This document shows, piece by piece, positions 8,223-15,873 of a stretch of 38,947 nucleotides of DNA (positions are counted from its first letter, which is position 1; each line of letters opens with the position of its first letter). The notes under the pieces are model-generated. The model ran no database searches. It saw nothing but the letters and a program-made list of their open reading frames with translations, and was not told the origin of the DNA. The stretch lies in contig DATCVR010000186.1 of NCBI GenBank assembly GCA_036566745.1, positions 1-38,947 on the forward strand, read 5' to 3'. This DNA is from DATCVR01 sp036566745 (GTDB lineage Bacteria > Actinomycetota > Actinomycetes > Jiangellales > Jiangellaceae). A program made the translations under genes and the position numbers.

Positions 8223-10010
8223 TCATGGCGCCGGTGCGGCCGGAGACGACGAGGACAGCGTCCGGAACGGCAGCCGCCACCGGTGGGCGTGGGTGTAGTG
8301 CTCGCGGCGGAGCAGCATCGCGACCAGCATCGTGACGAACATCAGCACGTGCCCCCACATCATGAGCCCGTCGGCGGACAGTGCTCCGAGCGCGTACGGG
8401 ACCAGCAGGACGACGAACGGGGCGATCATCGCCGCGGCCATCTCCAGGGTGAGCCGCCAGCCGTGGCCCTGGAGCCGCATCACCAGCCCCATGCCCACCG
8501 CCATGTCGACCGCCATGGTCAGCGTGTGCGCGACCGGCGCGTCGGCCAGGCCGGGGATCACCGCGGTCCATACCGGGCCGAGCAGCATCATCCCCGCCAG
8601 CATCGCCACGACCATGACCAGGTAATGACCCACGAACCGACGAACCGGTGGGCGCCGGGCGAACAGCACGGCAACCCCTGCGGCGATCGCGGCGCCGAGG
8701 AGGGCGAAGGCCAGCGCCCGCAGGCTGAGCGCCCAGGGCCAGGCATCGCCGTCGACCTGTGCTGGCATCGGGTACTCCAGAGTCTTGGCGACCCAGGTGG
8801 CCGTGGCGACGTCGGTGGTCGAGGCCACGTCCCGCAGCGCGGCGTCGAACGGGAACTCCGCTCGCGTGTGTAGATACGTCACCTCGACTCCGGCGCGCTC
8901 GGCCACGCGGGCGATCTCCGGGTCCGCGGCCGCGGAGGCGGCGGCGCCCGGCACGACCAGCCGGTCGACGTCGCCGGCCGACTCGCTCAGGGATCCGCGG
9001 GGGACGAAGGTGAGCCCGTGCCGGGACTGGATTGGCTGGCCGTCCGCCGTGACGGTGAGCGGCCGGGCCAGGTACGAGAGCTCGGTGTAGGGGCGGAACA
9101 CCGAGGCCAGCTCGATCTCGCCGACGCCCTCCGTGAGTACGACGCCCAGGTCGGCGGGCTGCCGGTAGGCCAGGTTCAGCAGGGCCACGACGTCGGGCGG
9201 CCTCGGTCGCGACACCGGCACCTCGGCGGCGCGTCCGGTCTCGTAGAGCTCCCAGCCCACGGTGTCCGCGGCCTGCCGCGCGGCACCCTCGCCGGCGTAG
9301 CGCTCCAGGACGCGCAGGGCGCCGTCCACGCCGGAGAGCATCCCGGCGGTCGTGATGATCTCGCCGTCGTCGACGTAACGAACGCCGCGTGTCCACTCCA
9401 CGTCCGGGTAGCGCGACTCGATCCCACCCATGCCCAGAGCCAGCCAATGCGATGTCGCTTCACGGCCGTCCAGCAGCCCGGCACCGGCGAGCAGCTCCGC
9501 GCCGACGCACACGCCGACCACAGTCGCGCCCTGATCGGCTTGCTGCGCCAGCCAGCCACGCAGGGGGTCCGACGCGCTCGTGCGGACCTCCTGCACTGCC
9601 GGCACGATCACCACGTCGACGCCGGTGGGGAAGCGCTCGGCCAGCTCGTCGAAGCCGAAGTCGGGGACGAGGTCGAGCCCACCGTTGAGGGGGATCGGCC
9701 GCCGTTCGGGCGCGACGGTGTACACGTTGAACTCGCCCGACGAGGCCAGCACCTCGTACGGCGCCAGCGTGTCGGCGGCGTTCGTCCCCTCGGCGCTGAG
9801 CAGTACCACCGCCGTGGGCAACTGCTCGTCGTGTTGCGGACGCGGTGCCGCCGCGACGCTCGCCCGCACGGCCTCCGTCGTCGCCAGCTGTTCCGGGTAG
9901 ACCGAGCCGAGCGCGTCGACGGCGGACGTCAGCCCGGCGCCCACCACGGCGGCAAGCGCCGCGACCACGATCCACAACCCGGTCCCGATCCGGGAGAACC
10001 ACCGCTTCAT
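8223..10010 (-). CDS. Membrane-anchored tandem DJ-1/PfpI-domain protein
   Basis: A 595-residue protein with an N-terminal membrane segment (residues 10-30, TGLWIVVAALAAVVGAGLTS). A DJ-1/PfpI (class I glutamine-amidotransferase-like) domain follows at about 62-235, with the nucleophile elbow VVGVCVGAELLAGAGLL; the candidate nucleophile is Cys168. A second, degenerate copy lies at about 255-400; at its elbow position it has LVVPGAAASAA with no Cys. About five membrane helices follow from about 425 to 565 (methionine-rich, for example MLAGMMLLGPVWTAVIPGLA). The two PfpI domains probably face outside the membrane, between the anchor and the helical bundle. Function is unknown; a sensor, or a protease- or glyoxalase-like role, is possible. 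It is divergent from the TetR gene at 10115 across two operator-like repeats. Confidence 0.8.
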   Translation of the reverse strand: MKRWFSRIGTGLWIVVAALAAVVGAGLTSAVDALGSVYPEQLATTEAVRASVAAAPRPQHDEQLPTAVVLLSAEGTNAADTLAPYEVLASSGEFNVYTVAPERRPIPLNGGLDLVPDFGFDELAERFPTGVDVVIVPAVQEVRTSASDPLRGWLAQQADQGATVVGVCVGAELLAGAGLLDGREATSHWLALGMGGIESRYPDVEWTRGVRYVDDGEIITTAGMLSGVDGALRVLERYAGEGAARQAADTVGWELYETGRAAEVPVSRPRPPDVVALLNLAYRQPADLGVVLTEGVGEIELASVFRPYTELSYLARPLTVTADGQPIQSRHGLTFVPRGSLSESAGDVDRLVVPGAAASAAADPEIARVAERAGVEVTYLHTRAEFPFDAALRDVASTTDVATATWVAKTLEYPMPAQVDGDAWPWALSLRALAFALLGAAIAAGVAVLFARRPPVRRFVGHYLVMVVAMLAGMMLLGPVWTAVIPGLADAPVAHTLTMAVDMAVGMGLVMRLQGHGWRLTLEMAAAMIAPFVVLLVPYALGALSADGLMMWGHVLMFVTMLVAMLLRREHYTHAHRWRLPFRTLSSSSPAAPAP

Positions 10011-10028
10011 GTTGCCCTCCGACCCATA

Positions 10029-10048
10029 AACGCGAAGATCTTCGCGTC
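10029..10048. promoter_or_regulatory. TetR operator 1 (perfect palindrome)
   Basis: ACGCGAAGATCTTCGCGT (10030-10047) is a perfect 18-bp palindrome, 19 bp upstream of the DJ-1/PfpI start. The 20-bp stretch 10029-10048 matches the second site at 10082-10101 in 15 of 20 positions. Confidence 0.75.
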
Positions 10049-10081
10049 AACGGCCGTGACGCTACACCTGACTTTTGCCCT

Positions 10082-10101
10082 AACGCAAGGAAGTTCGCGT
10101 T
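10082..10101. promoter_or_regulatory. TetR operator 2
   Basis: TAACGC-N10-GCGTTA (10081-10102) is a less perfect copy of the palindrome at 10030. It ends 13 bp before the TetR start and overlaps its likely promoter, which fits autorepression. The centres of the two sites are 53 bp apart, about five helical turns. Confidence 0.65.
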
Positions 10102-10114
10102 ACGATGTGGCGCC

Positions 10115-10732
10115 ATGAGCACTCAACGACCGATGCAGCGCCCGGGGGGACGGTCTGCCCGAGCCCAGGACGCCGTGCAGAAGGCGCTGTTCGAGTTGTT
10201 GAACGAACGCCCCTGGGAGGAGTTGAGCGTGCCGCTCGTGGCCGAGCGATCAGGCGTGCACGCGGCCACCGTCTATCGCCGGTGGGGCACCATGAGCGGC
10301 CTGCTGAACGACCTGGTCATCAGCAGGCTGACCGACGTCGGCAAGCTGCCGGACACGGGCTCACTCCACGACGACCTCTACCGGTACGCCGGGCAGGTTG
10401 CGGCGCACCTCGAGGAGGCCGTCGTCCCACTCGTCCTGCGCGCCGCGATCCTTGAGATCCACCCCCACGAGCCACGCCGACCCGCGGCCGCCTTCGTCGA
10501 ACGCGAGCACCAACTCCAGGCGATGCTCGACCGTGGCGCCGAGCGCGGCGAGACCACGCCGACCCTGAGCGAGCTCCTCGAGATGGTGGTCGCTCCGCTG
10601 TATTTCCACGCGATCTTCACCACTCCGCTTCCCCCTTCCGAGGCGGGGCGGCTCGTCGATCGCCTCGTTGCGGTGGTCGCCGACCGCGAGTCGGACGCGA
10701 CGACGGCGGACGCCACGAGCGGATCGGCGTGA
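10115..10732 (+). CDS. TetR-family regulator of the DJ-1/PfpI gene
   Basis: This 205-residue protein starts at ATG 10115 (MSTQRPMQRPGGRSARAQDA). The TetR N-terminal HTH is at about 15-62: AVQKALFELLNERPWEELSV, then VPLVAERSGVHAATVYRRWG, a typical recognition helix. The C-terminal ligand-binding domain (65-190) is not close to any subgroup I can name. Two related palindromes lie between it and the divergent DJ-1/PfpI gene, one near each start, so it very likely represses both. It converges on another TetR gene, with a hairpin at 10764-10782 between them. Confidence 0.92.
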   Translation: MSTQRPMQRPGGRSARAQDAVQKALFELLNERPWEELSVPLVAERSGVHAATVYRRWGTMSGLLNDLVISRLTDVGKLPDTGSLHDDLYRYAGQVAAHLEEAVVPLVLRAAILEIHPHEPRRPAAAFVEREHQLQAMLDRGAERGETTPTLSELLEMVVAPLYFHAIFTTPLPPSEAGRLVDRLVAVVADRESDATTADATSGSA

Positions 10733-10763
10733 GTGGATCGCCGTGCGGATCGGTCGAGCGGCG

Positions 10764-10782
10764 CGAGGTAGCTCCTACCTCG
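10764..10782. terminator. Hairpin between two convergent TetR genes
   Basis: CGAGGTAG-CTC-CTACCTCG has perfect 8-bp arms and a 3-nt loop. It overlaps the stop codon of the minus-strand gene and lies 32 bp beyond the plus-strand stop, so it can serve both directions. There is no T-run. Confidence 0.55.
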
Positions 10783-11380
10783 AGTCGCGCGGATGTGATG
10801 GGGGAGCGGCCAGGAGCGCCTGCACGGACCCCGTGATCACGGGGACGACGTCCGCGGCGTCGAGGCGGCCGGCGCGGTGCTCGTCCGCTGCGCCCTTCAG
10901 CAGGTAGTGCACGGCGCTGACCAGCCAGGTCATCGGCAGGTCGGTGCGGAACGCACCGTCGTCCTGGCCGCGGCGGACGAGTAGCTCGACGCGCTCGGCG
11001 GCGTCGGAGTGCAGGTGTCGAAGGCGTCCGGCCGGCAGCACCTTCTGGGCCGCCACCAGCAGAGCGGCCGACTCTGCGACGAGTGACCAACTGGACGCGA
11101 GCAGGCGGTTCAGCGCGTCGCGTGCGTCGCCGGTGAGGTCGACGGCGGACAGGGTCTCCTCGCCGACCCGAAGCGCGTCGACCAGCGCCGCCTCGACCAG
11201 TTCAGGGCGGGTGCGGAAGTGTCCGTAGAGCGTCATCCGCCCCACGCCGGCCGCCTTGGCGATGTCGTCGATGGTCGCGTCGGGGTCCTGGCCGAGGCAG
11301 GTGCGGGCGGCGGAGACGATGCGGGCGATGCTGCGTTCGGCGTCGGCGCGCCGGCGTGGGCGAGCGGCGGCGGTGGTCAT
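10775..11380 (-). CDS. TetR-family regulator of the MFS exporter
   Basis: This 201-residue protein starts at ATG 11380 (MTTAAARPRRRADAERSIAR). The HTH is at about 17-62 (ATIDDIAKAAGVGRMTLYGH is the recognition region), and the C-terminal domain resembles the class that has SWSLVAESAALLVAAQKVLP and a VSAVHYLLKGAADEH dimer helix. It is divergent from the MFS gene at 11476. The 95-bp gap holds two copies of an inverted repeat with the same 6-bp spacing, so it probably represses both itself and the exporter and is released by an exported compound. Confidence 0.93.
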   Translation of the reverse strand: MTTAAARPRRRADAERSIARIVSAARTCLGQDPDATIDDIAKAAGVGRMTLYGHFRTRPELVEAALVDALRVGEETLSAVDLTGDARDALNRLLASSWSLVAESAALLVAAQKVLPAGRLRHLHSDAAERVELLVRRGQDDGAFRTDLPMTWLVSAVHYLLKGAADEHRAGRLDAADVVPVITGSVQALLAAPPSHPRDSR

Positions 11381-11393
11381 GTCCCAACTCTAG

Positions 11394-11413
11394 CTCGTAC
11401 GGGAATGTATGAG
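11394..11413. promoter_or_regulatory. TetR operator copy 1
   Basis: CTCGTAC-GGGAAT-GTATGAG has 7-bp arms with one mismatch and a 6-bp spacer, followed by TTA. It lies 14 bp upstream of the tetR start. It shares its arm sequence, spacer length and the trailing GAGTTA with the copy at 11434. Confidence 0.65.
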
Positions 11414-11433
11414 TTACGCTCTCCGTTCATAGG

Positions 11434-11451
11434 TCGTACGTCAAAGTACGA
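11434..11451. promoter_or_regulatory. TetR operator copy 2
   Basis: TCGTAC-GTCAAA-GTACGA is a perfect 6-bp inverted repeat with a 6-bp spacer, again followed by GTTA. It ends 24 bp before the MFS start and 10 bp before its SD (GGAGG at 11462-11466). The centres of the two copies are 39 bp apart. Confidence 0.7.
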
Positions 11452-11475
11452 GTTAGCGCATGGAGGCGCATCGAC

Positions 11476-12903
11476 ATGACAGCGGACGAGATCCCCGAGA
11501 CAACACCCGATGCGACAGAGCCCGAGGCGGCGGGACGCGAGGGATCGCCCCATCCGAGGCGGTGGCGCATCCTGGCGTTCCTCGGCGTGGCCCAGCTGAT
11601 GCTGATCCTCGACGTCACCGTCGTGGCCATCGCGCTGCCCCACATCGAGATCGACCTGAACATGAGCCGCGAGGCGTTGACCTGGACCGTGAGCGCCTAC
11701 GCGTTGGCGTTCGGTGGGCTGATGCTGCTGGGTGGGCGGCTGGCCGACCTGATCGGGGCGAAGCGGGTCGTGCTCGCCGGCCTGCTGATCTTCACGGCGG
11801 CGTCACTGGTCACCGGGCTCGCCGAGTCCTCCGAGATGCTGCTCGGCGGCCGCATCGCCCAAGGTGTCGGTGCGGCGTTGCTGTCGCCCGCGGCGCTGTC
11901 CCTGGTCGTCACGCTGTTCGCCGGCGACGAGCGGAACAAGGCGCTGGGCGTGTGGTCCGCGCTCGGCGGTGGGGGCGCGGCGCTCGGGGTGCTGCTGGGC
12001 GGACTGCTCACGGCCGGTCCGGGCTGGCCATGGGTCTTCTACGTGAACGTCCCGATCGGGCTGGTGATCGCTGCCGCGCTCGCCCGGATGCTGCCGCGAC
12101 AGAGCGTGGCGGCACCGCGGGCCCGGCTCGACGTCCTGGGCGCGCTGCTGGTCACAGCCTCGTCCGGCGCCTTGATCTACGCGTTCATCAACGCTGGCGA
12201 CCAGGGCTGGCTGACCTCGACCACAGCGGGGCTCGTGTTGCTGGCCGTGGCGGGTTACGTGGTCTTCGTGATGTGGCAGAAGCGGGCTAGTTCGCCGCTC
12301 ATGGACGTCACGCTGCTGGCCCGACGACCGGTCGCGACCGGCACGTTCCTGATCCTCATGGCGACGGCCCTGATGATCGCGGTGTTCTTCCTGGGCACGT
12401 TCTACTTCCAGCACGCCCGCGGCTACGGCGCCCTGCAGACCGGGCTCCTGTTCCTCCCGGTCGCGCTGGCCACGATGATCGGCGCGAACCTGACCGGCCG
12501 GGCCATCGGCCGGCTCGGCGCGCGACGGCTGGCCGTCATGGGCCTGGTCACCGCCGCGATCGGGATGGCCGCGCCCGCTCTGTCGATGCACCCCGCGACC
12601 GTCGCGGTGGGGGTGTCGGTCGCGGCGGCCGGGACCGGAGCCCTGTTCGTCGTCGCCTCGGCCACGGCACTCGGTCAGGTCGCCCCGCACGAAGCGGGTG
12701 TCGCCTCCGGCATCGTCAGCACCTTCCACGAGTTCGGCGCCGCCATCGGAGCCGCCGTCGTCTCCAGCGTCGCCGCGGCCAGCCTCGACGGGGACACGCT
12801 CGCCGGGTTCACCAACGGCTTCGTCGTCGCCGCGGTCGCCGCGGGCGCCGCGGCACTCGTGGCCGGTGTGCTGACGCCGGCGCCGGTGCGCACCACGAAC
12901 TGA
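11476..12903 (+). CDS. MFS multidrug exporter, DHA2/EmrB-QacA type (14 TM)
   Basis: A 475-residue membrane protein with 14 predicted helices; ATG 11476 follows GGAGG at 11462-11466. Helix 1 carries LDVTVVAIALPHIEIDLN (motif D1 of the 14-TM group). Motif A is GGRLADLIGAKRVV between helices 2 and 3, with the expected Asp and Arg/Lys. Motif C is in GVLLGGLLTAGPGWPWVFYV of helix 5. Such proteins expel drugs or metabolites in exchange for protons. The gene is divergent from, and probably repressed by, the TetR gene at 11380. A GNAT gene starts 31 bp downstream and may be co-transcribed, combining export with acetylation. The substrate cannot be read from the sequence. Confidence 0.93.
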   Translation: MTADEIPETTPDATEPEAAGREGSPHPRRWRILAFLGVAQLMLILDVTVVAIALPHIEIDLNMSREALTWTVSAYALAFGGLMLLGGRLADLIGAKRVVLAGLLIFTAASLVTGLAESSEMLLGGRIAQGVGAALLSPAALSLVVTLFAGDERNKALGVWSALGGGGAALGVLLGGLLTAGPGWPWVFYVNVPIGLVIAAALARMLPRQSVAAPRARLDVLGALLVTASSGALIYAFINAGDQGWLTSTTAGLVLLAVAGYVVFVMWQKRASSPLMDVTLLARRPVATGTFLILMATALMIAVFFLGTFYFQHARGYGALQTGLLFLPVALATMIGANLTGRAIGRLGARRLAVMGLVTAAIGMAAPALSMHPATVAVGVSVAAAGTGALFVVASATALGQVAPHEAGVASGIVSTFHEFGAAIGAAVVSSVAAASLDGDTLAGFTNGFVVAAVAAGAAALVAGVLTPAPVRTTN

Positions 12904-12934
12904 CACCTGCACGACCTGGACAAAGGACACGACC

Positions 12935-13405
12935 ATGACGGCATCGACCATCGGGCCCGCCCGGTTCGACGAAGCGGAAACGCTGACCGGGATGATCCGG
13001 AACTCCTCGGCGTACCACGGCGAGCACCGCGTGATGGTCGCCAACCAGACGGTCGACCGGCCCTACATCGAGGCGAACCTTGTGCGAGTGGCGCGCGGAG
13101 CGGACGGCGTGGCACTCGGCTTCTACAGCGTGCTCGTGCCCGGATGCGGCGCGCCTGGCGAGGGCGAGGTCGACTTCATGTTCGTCGACGACGACGCCCA
13201 AGGCCGGGGGATCGGACGGGCGCTGATCGAGGACCTGCGCGTCCAGGCCGCGGCGTTGGAGCTCACGCGGGTGCACGTCGTGTCCCATCCGCCGTCCGAG
13301 GCGTTCTACCTCGCGTGCGGTGCGCATCGGATCGGCATGAGCCCGCCTGTTGGCCGCGTCACCTGGGCCAGGCCGCATCTCGTGGTCGACATCGCGGAGC
13401 GATGA
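12935..13405 (+). CDS. GNAT-family N-acetyltransferase
   Basis: A 156-residue single-domain acetyltransferase starting at ATG 12935. Motif A, which binds the acetyl-CoA pyrophosphate, reads QGRGIGRALIEDL at about residues 89-101. Before it is the strand GEVDFMFVDDDA, and after it motif B, SEAFYLACGAHRIG. It follows the MFS exporter by 31 bp on the same strand and was probably acquired as part of that resistance module. The acceptor substrate is unknown; the short size suggests a small molecule or peptide N-terminus. Confidence 0.88.
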   Translation: MTASTIGPARFDEAETLTGMIRNSSAYHGEHRVMVANQTVDRPYIEANLVRVARGADGVALGFYSVLVPGCGAPGEGEVDFMFVDDDAQGRGIGRALIEDLRVQAAALELTRVHVVSHPPSEAFYLACGAHRIGMSPPVGRVTWARPHLVVDIAER

Positions 13406-13577
13406 CCCCCCGGGTCGGCCGTGACGCGTGCGTCGCCCCTCGGCGTAGCCCGGGAAGCGGCCGATCCGGAAGGGCCTCGCAGACAGCTTGCAGGTTGATG
13501 CAGAATCCAGCCAGGTCCAAGTGGAGTGCTGGAACGCTGACCGAGTCCTTACGGGAGACACGTCAGTGGAGGCAAGC

Positions 13578-14069
13578 GTGAAGAGCATCAAGAGATTCGT
13601 CGGCGCCACCCTCGGGGTTGCGGCGGTCCTGCTGAGCACGGTGGTCGCGGCATCGCCCGCCACGGCTGCTCCCGAGGCCGGGACTCCTGCCGCGGCGGCC
13701 CGCACCACGGACCTGGGACCGACCATCGTCGACGAGTGCCCCAGCGCACGGTTCTGCTTCTACATCAACCAGAACTTCTACATCCCGAGCTCCGGCAACC
13801 CCTTCGGCTACCGAATCGCCTACGCCTCGGCGGGTCGTGCGGGCTTCAGCTCGCAGCCGGCCGCGGGCGGGGGGACGTTCGCCAACAACGTCGAGTCCGT
13901 CGACAACAACACCGGCCTGCGCATCTGTCTCTACAACGGCAGCGGCAACTTCATCGCCTCGGTCAACCCCGGTGCGGAACGAGCGACCCTGAGCGCGGCC
14001 AACAACCTCGCGGCCGGCTGGCGCGCGGTCACCACGGCCAACTGCCCGCCGCAGTACATCGACGCCTGA
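13578..14069 (+). CDS. Small secreted Cys-containing protein (peptidase inhibitor I36-like)
   Basis: GTG 13578 follows GGAGG (13568-13572) with 5-nt spacing and gives 163 residues; the frame also runs upstream without a better start. Residues 1-32 form a signal peptide: VKSIKR, then a hydrophobic core, then ASPATAA as the likely signal-peptidase site. The mature part begins near APEAGTPAAAARTTDLG and has four Cys (ECPSARFCFY, RICLYNG, TANCPPQ). The CPSARFCFY start, Gly/Asn-rich loops and the VESVDNN-type turn resemble actinobacterial I36-like inhibitors with a crystallin-like fold. That assignment is tentative. A strong hairpin at 14085 ends the unit. The 172-bp gap upstream (13406-13577) shows no other feature. 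Confidence 0.75.
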   Translation: MKSIKRFVGATLGVAAVLLSTVVAASPATAAPEAGTPAAAARTTDLGPTIVDECPSARFCFYINQNFYIPSSGNPFGYRIAYASAGRAGFSSQPAAGGGTFANNVESVDNNTGLRICLYNGSGNFIASVNPGAERATLSAANNLAAGWRAVTTANCPPQYIDA

Positions 14070-14084
14070 TCTGTCGACCCTCGT

Positions 14085-14116
14085 GGCAGCCCCACCGCAT
14101 CGGCGGTGGGGCTGCC
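14085..14116. terminator. Strong bidirectional terminator hairpin
   Basis: GGCAGCCCCACCGC (14085-14098) pairs perfectly with GCGGTGGGGCTGCC (14103-14116) around a 4-nt loop. It lies 15 bp past the secreted-protein stop and 18 bp past the stop of the convergent GNAT gene. There is no U-tract, as is common in GC-rich actinomycetes. Confidence 0.85.
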
Positions 14117-14134
14117 GGCCGTACGACGTCCGGA

Positions 14135-15289
14135 TCAGCTGAAGGCGAGCTCGATCGTGCCGAACGCGGGCTCGAAGCCGATGGCCCGGTAGATCCGGTT
14201 GGAGGTCTCGTTCGCCAGGTCCGTGAACAGGCAGACCTGGTCGACGTCGGGACGCTGGTCCAGGTCGGCCGCGACTCCGGCTGTGGCGGCGCTGGCGTAG
14301 CCGTGACCGCGGTGTTCCGGTGGCGTATAGACCGGGCCGATGCGCTGGACCCCGAACGCGGCGGGGGAGGCGCCCACATACGACACCGGCGTGCCCGTCT
14401 CGTCGCACCACAGCCAGGCGAGGTTGCTCTCGAGCTTCCTGGCGATGGCCGGCAGGCTGGGCGGAGCGTCACCGGCCACGGCCTCGGCGGCGAACTCGTG
14501 GGTCCAGCGGTGGACGATCCGGGCGTCGTCTGCGCCGGCGGCCGGCCGAAGCGTTCCTGGTGCGCTCGGCACGTCGAGGATGCCCAGCCGGTGGAGGCAC
14601 TTGTGCGCCGTGGGCGTCCAGCTCTGCCCAGTGCGCGCACACCACTGTTCGGCGAACGACTCGGCCGCCGTGACATCGCCGCGGACTCCGCGCAGGCCGG
14701 GCCGCTCGCCGGCGATCGCCTCGACCAGGCCGGGAATCGCCGGGGCGGGCATCGGCAACACGTCGAGCGTCAACGTGGACGGGACCATCGCCACGCTGAT
14801 CGGAGCGCCCTCTCCGTCGCGGATCACGTACCCGCGCTCGTCGCCGGCCACCCCTCCGGCGTGCGCGGCGATCATCGAGCCGATCCGGGTGGTGAGCAGA
14901 GGATCCGCCCTGATCACCGGGCTGGCGGCGGCGAGGAAGTCGTCTCCGTCGCCGAAGGTCTCGCTCGTGGTCATGGTCGTGTGCGCCGGGACCCGGGGCG
15001 GCAGGACGATCGTGCGCGGGGGATCGCTCAGCGCCTGGAGCGACTCCAGCCACGCGCGCTCACGGCGCATCGGCCCGAGGGCGTCGTCCAGCACCAGACG
15101 GAGCGTAACGTCCAGGCCTGGGACGTCGGGGAGGGTGTCGGGCTGGACGTTCGGCGCGACCGAACTGAAGAGCCCGGCGACCGACTCCGAGCGCGCCAGC
15201 GCGGCCCCGGCCACGTCGGCGTGGGTACGTCGGAACGCGGCCTCGGTGCGACTGAGCTGGGCGATGCCTGCCGCGATCCACTGCACCAT
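14135..15289 (-). CDS. GNAT-family N-acetyltransferase with N-terminal extension
   Basis: From ATG 15289 the frame encodes 384 residues. The C-terminal half is a clear GNAT domain (about 255-375): PVSYVGASPAAFGVQRIGPV, then the acetyl-CoA motif YTPPEHRGHGYASAATAGVA and NRIYRAIGFEP. The middle part (FLAAASPVIRADPLLTTRIG) is the N-terminal arm common in GNAT proteins of about 280 residues, which would begin at ATG 14974 (MTTSETFGDGD). The extra 105 residues between the two starts keep strong G/C at third codon positions, so they look coding, but I recognise no domain in them. Neither start has a good SD. A fused extra segment is therefore plausible; the start is uncertain and the acetylation substrate unknown. 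Confidence 0.8.
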   Translation of the reverse strand: MVQWIAAGIAQLSRTEAAFRRTHADVAGAALARSESVAGLFSSVAPNVQPDTLPDVPGLDVTLRLVLDDALGPMRRERAWLESLQALSDPPRTIVLPPRVPAHTTMTTSETFGDGDDFLAAASPVIRADPLLTTRIGSMIAAHAGGVAGDERGYVIRDGEGAPISVAMVPSTLTLDVLPMPAPAIPGLVEAIAGERPGLRGVRGDVTAAESFAEQWCARTGQSWTPTAHKCLHRLGILDVPSAPGTLRPAAGADDARIVHRWTHEFAAEAVAGDAPPSLPAIARKLESNLAWLWCDETGTPVSYVGASPAAFGVQRIGPVYTPPEHRGHGYASAATAGVAADLDQRPDVDQVCLFTDLANETSNRIYRAIGFEPAFGTIELAFS

Positions 15290-15428
15290 GACCCCATCCG
15301 ATGTCTCGACTCCGGCGGAGGTTCCTGGTGGCGAGCTGCTGTGACATGTCGGCCGCACCGGATCGCCGGGCGGGTGGTCAGCCGGTGGTGACGGTGGCCG
15401 GGTCGGCTCGCGACGACGCCCGACGACC

Positions 15429-15818
15429 TCAGGCCGGGTTCAGGGCCTCGACCAGCTTGCGCATCGCCGAGGCGGCGCTCGGGCTCACGGTGGGCCCGAG
15501 CACCGCGAGGCTGGACATCAGCGCGGCCGCCTCCGGCAGATCGAACTCGATGGCGATCGCGGCGGCCGACGGGCGCAGGCTCACCCCGCCGCCGCGGCCC
15601 TGGTGGGCCGCCAGCGGGACGCCACTGAGCCGGAGGCGCTCGACGTCGCGGCCGACCGTCCGAACGGAGACACCAAGGTCGCGCGCGAGCTCTGCCAGCT
15701 GGATCCGCATGCCGTGGGCAGCGTGCAGTCGTTCGATCATCGCCTGCTGACGCTCGACCCGCCGCAACGCCAGGTCCCCCTCGCGCGACGACGCGGCGAG
15801 CTGGATGCGTCGGCTCAC
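15429..15818 (-). CDS. HTH-domain regulator (HTH_11/DeoR-like, short)
   Basis: GTG 15818 gives 129 residues (VSRRIQLAASSREGD); the frame is open further upstream, but that would read into the start of the divergent gene. Residues about 28-80 form a winged HTH (RQQAMIERLHAAHGMRIQLA, then ELARDLGVSVRTVGRDVERL), as in the N-terminus of YafY/WYL regulators. No WYL domain follows; the C-terminal 40 residues (AIEFDLPEAAALMSSLAVLG) only resemble the linker that precedes WYL. It may be a shortened WYL-type regulator. It is divergent from the SnoaL-like gene, with an inverted repeat between them. Confidence 0.75.
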   Translation of the reverse strand: MSRRIQLAASSREGDLALRRVERQQAMIERLHAAHGMRIQLAELARDLGVSVRTVGRDVERLRLSGVPLAAHQGRGGGVSLRPSAAAIAIEFDLPEAAALMSSLAVLGPTVSPSAASAMRKLVEALNPA

Positions 15819-15833
15819 GGATCCACTGTAAGG

Positions 15834-15849
15834 CGACACAGGCGTGTCG
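15834..15849. promoter_or_regulatory. Inverted repeat between the HTH and SnoaL-like genes
   Basis: CGACAC-AGGC-GTGTCG has perfect 6-bp arms and lies 15 bp from the HTH start and 24 bp from the SnoaL-like start. It is a likely operator for the HTH protein. Confidence 0.5.
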
Positions 15850-15873
15850 GGTTTGGTTCGTATCGTCAGTGCC

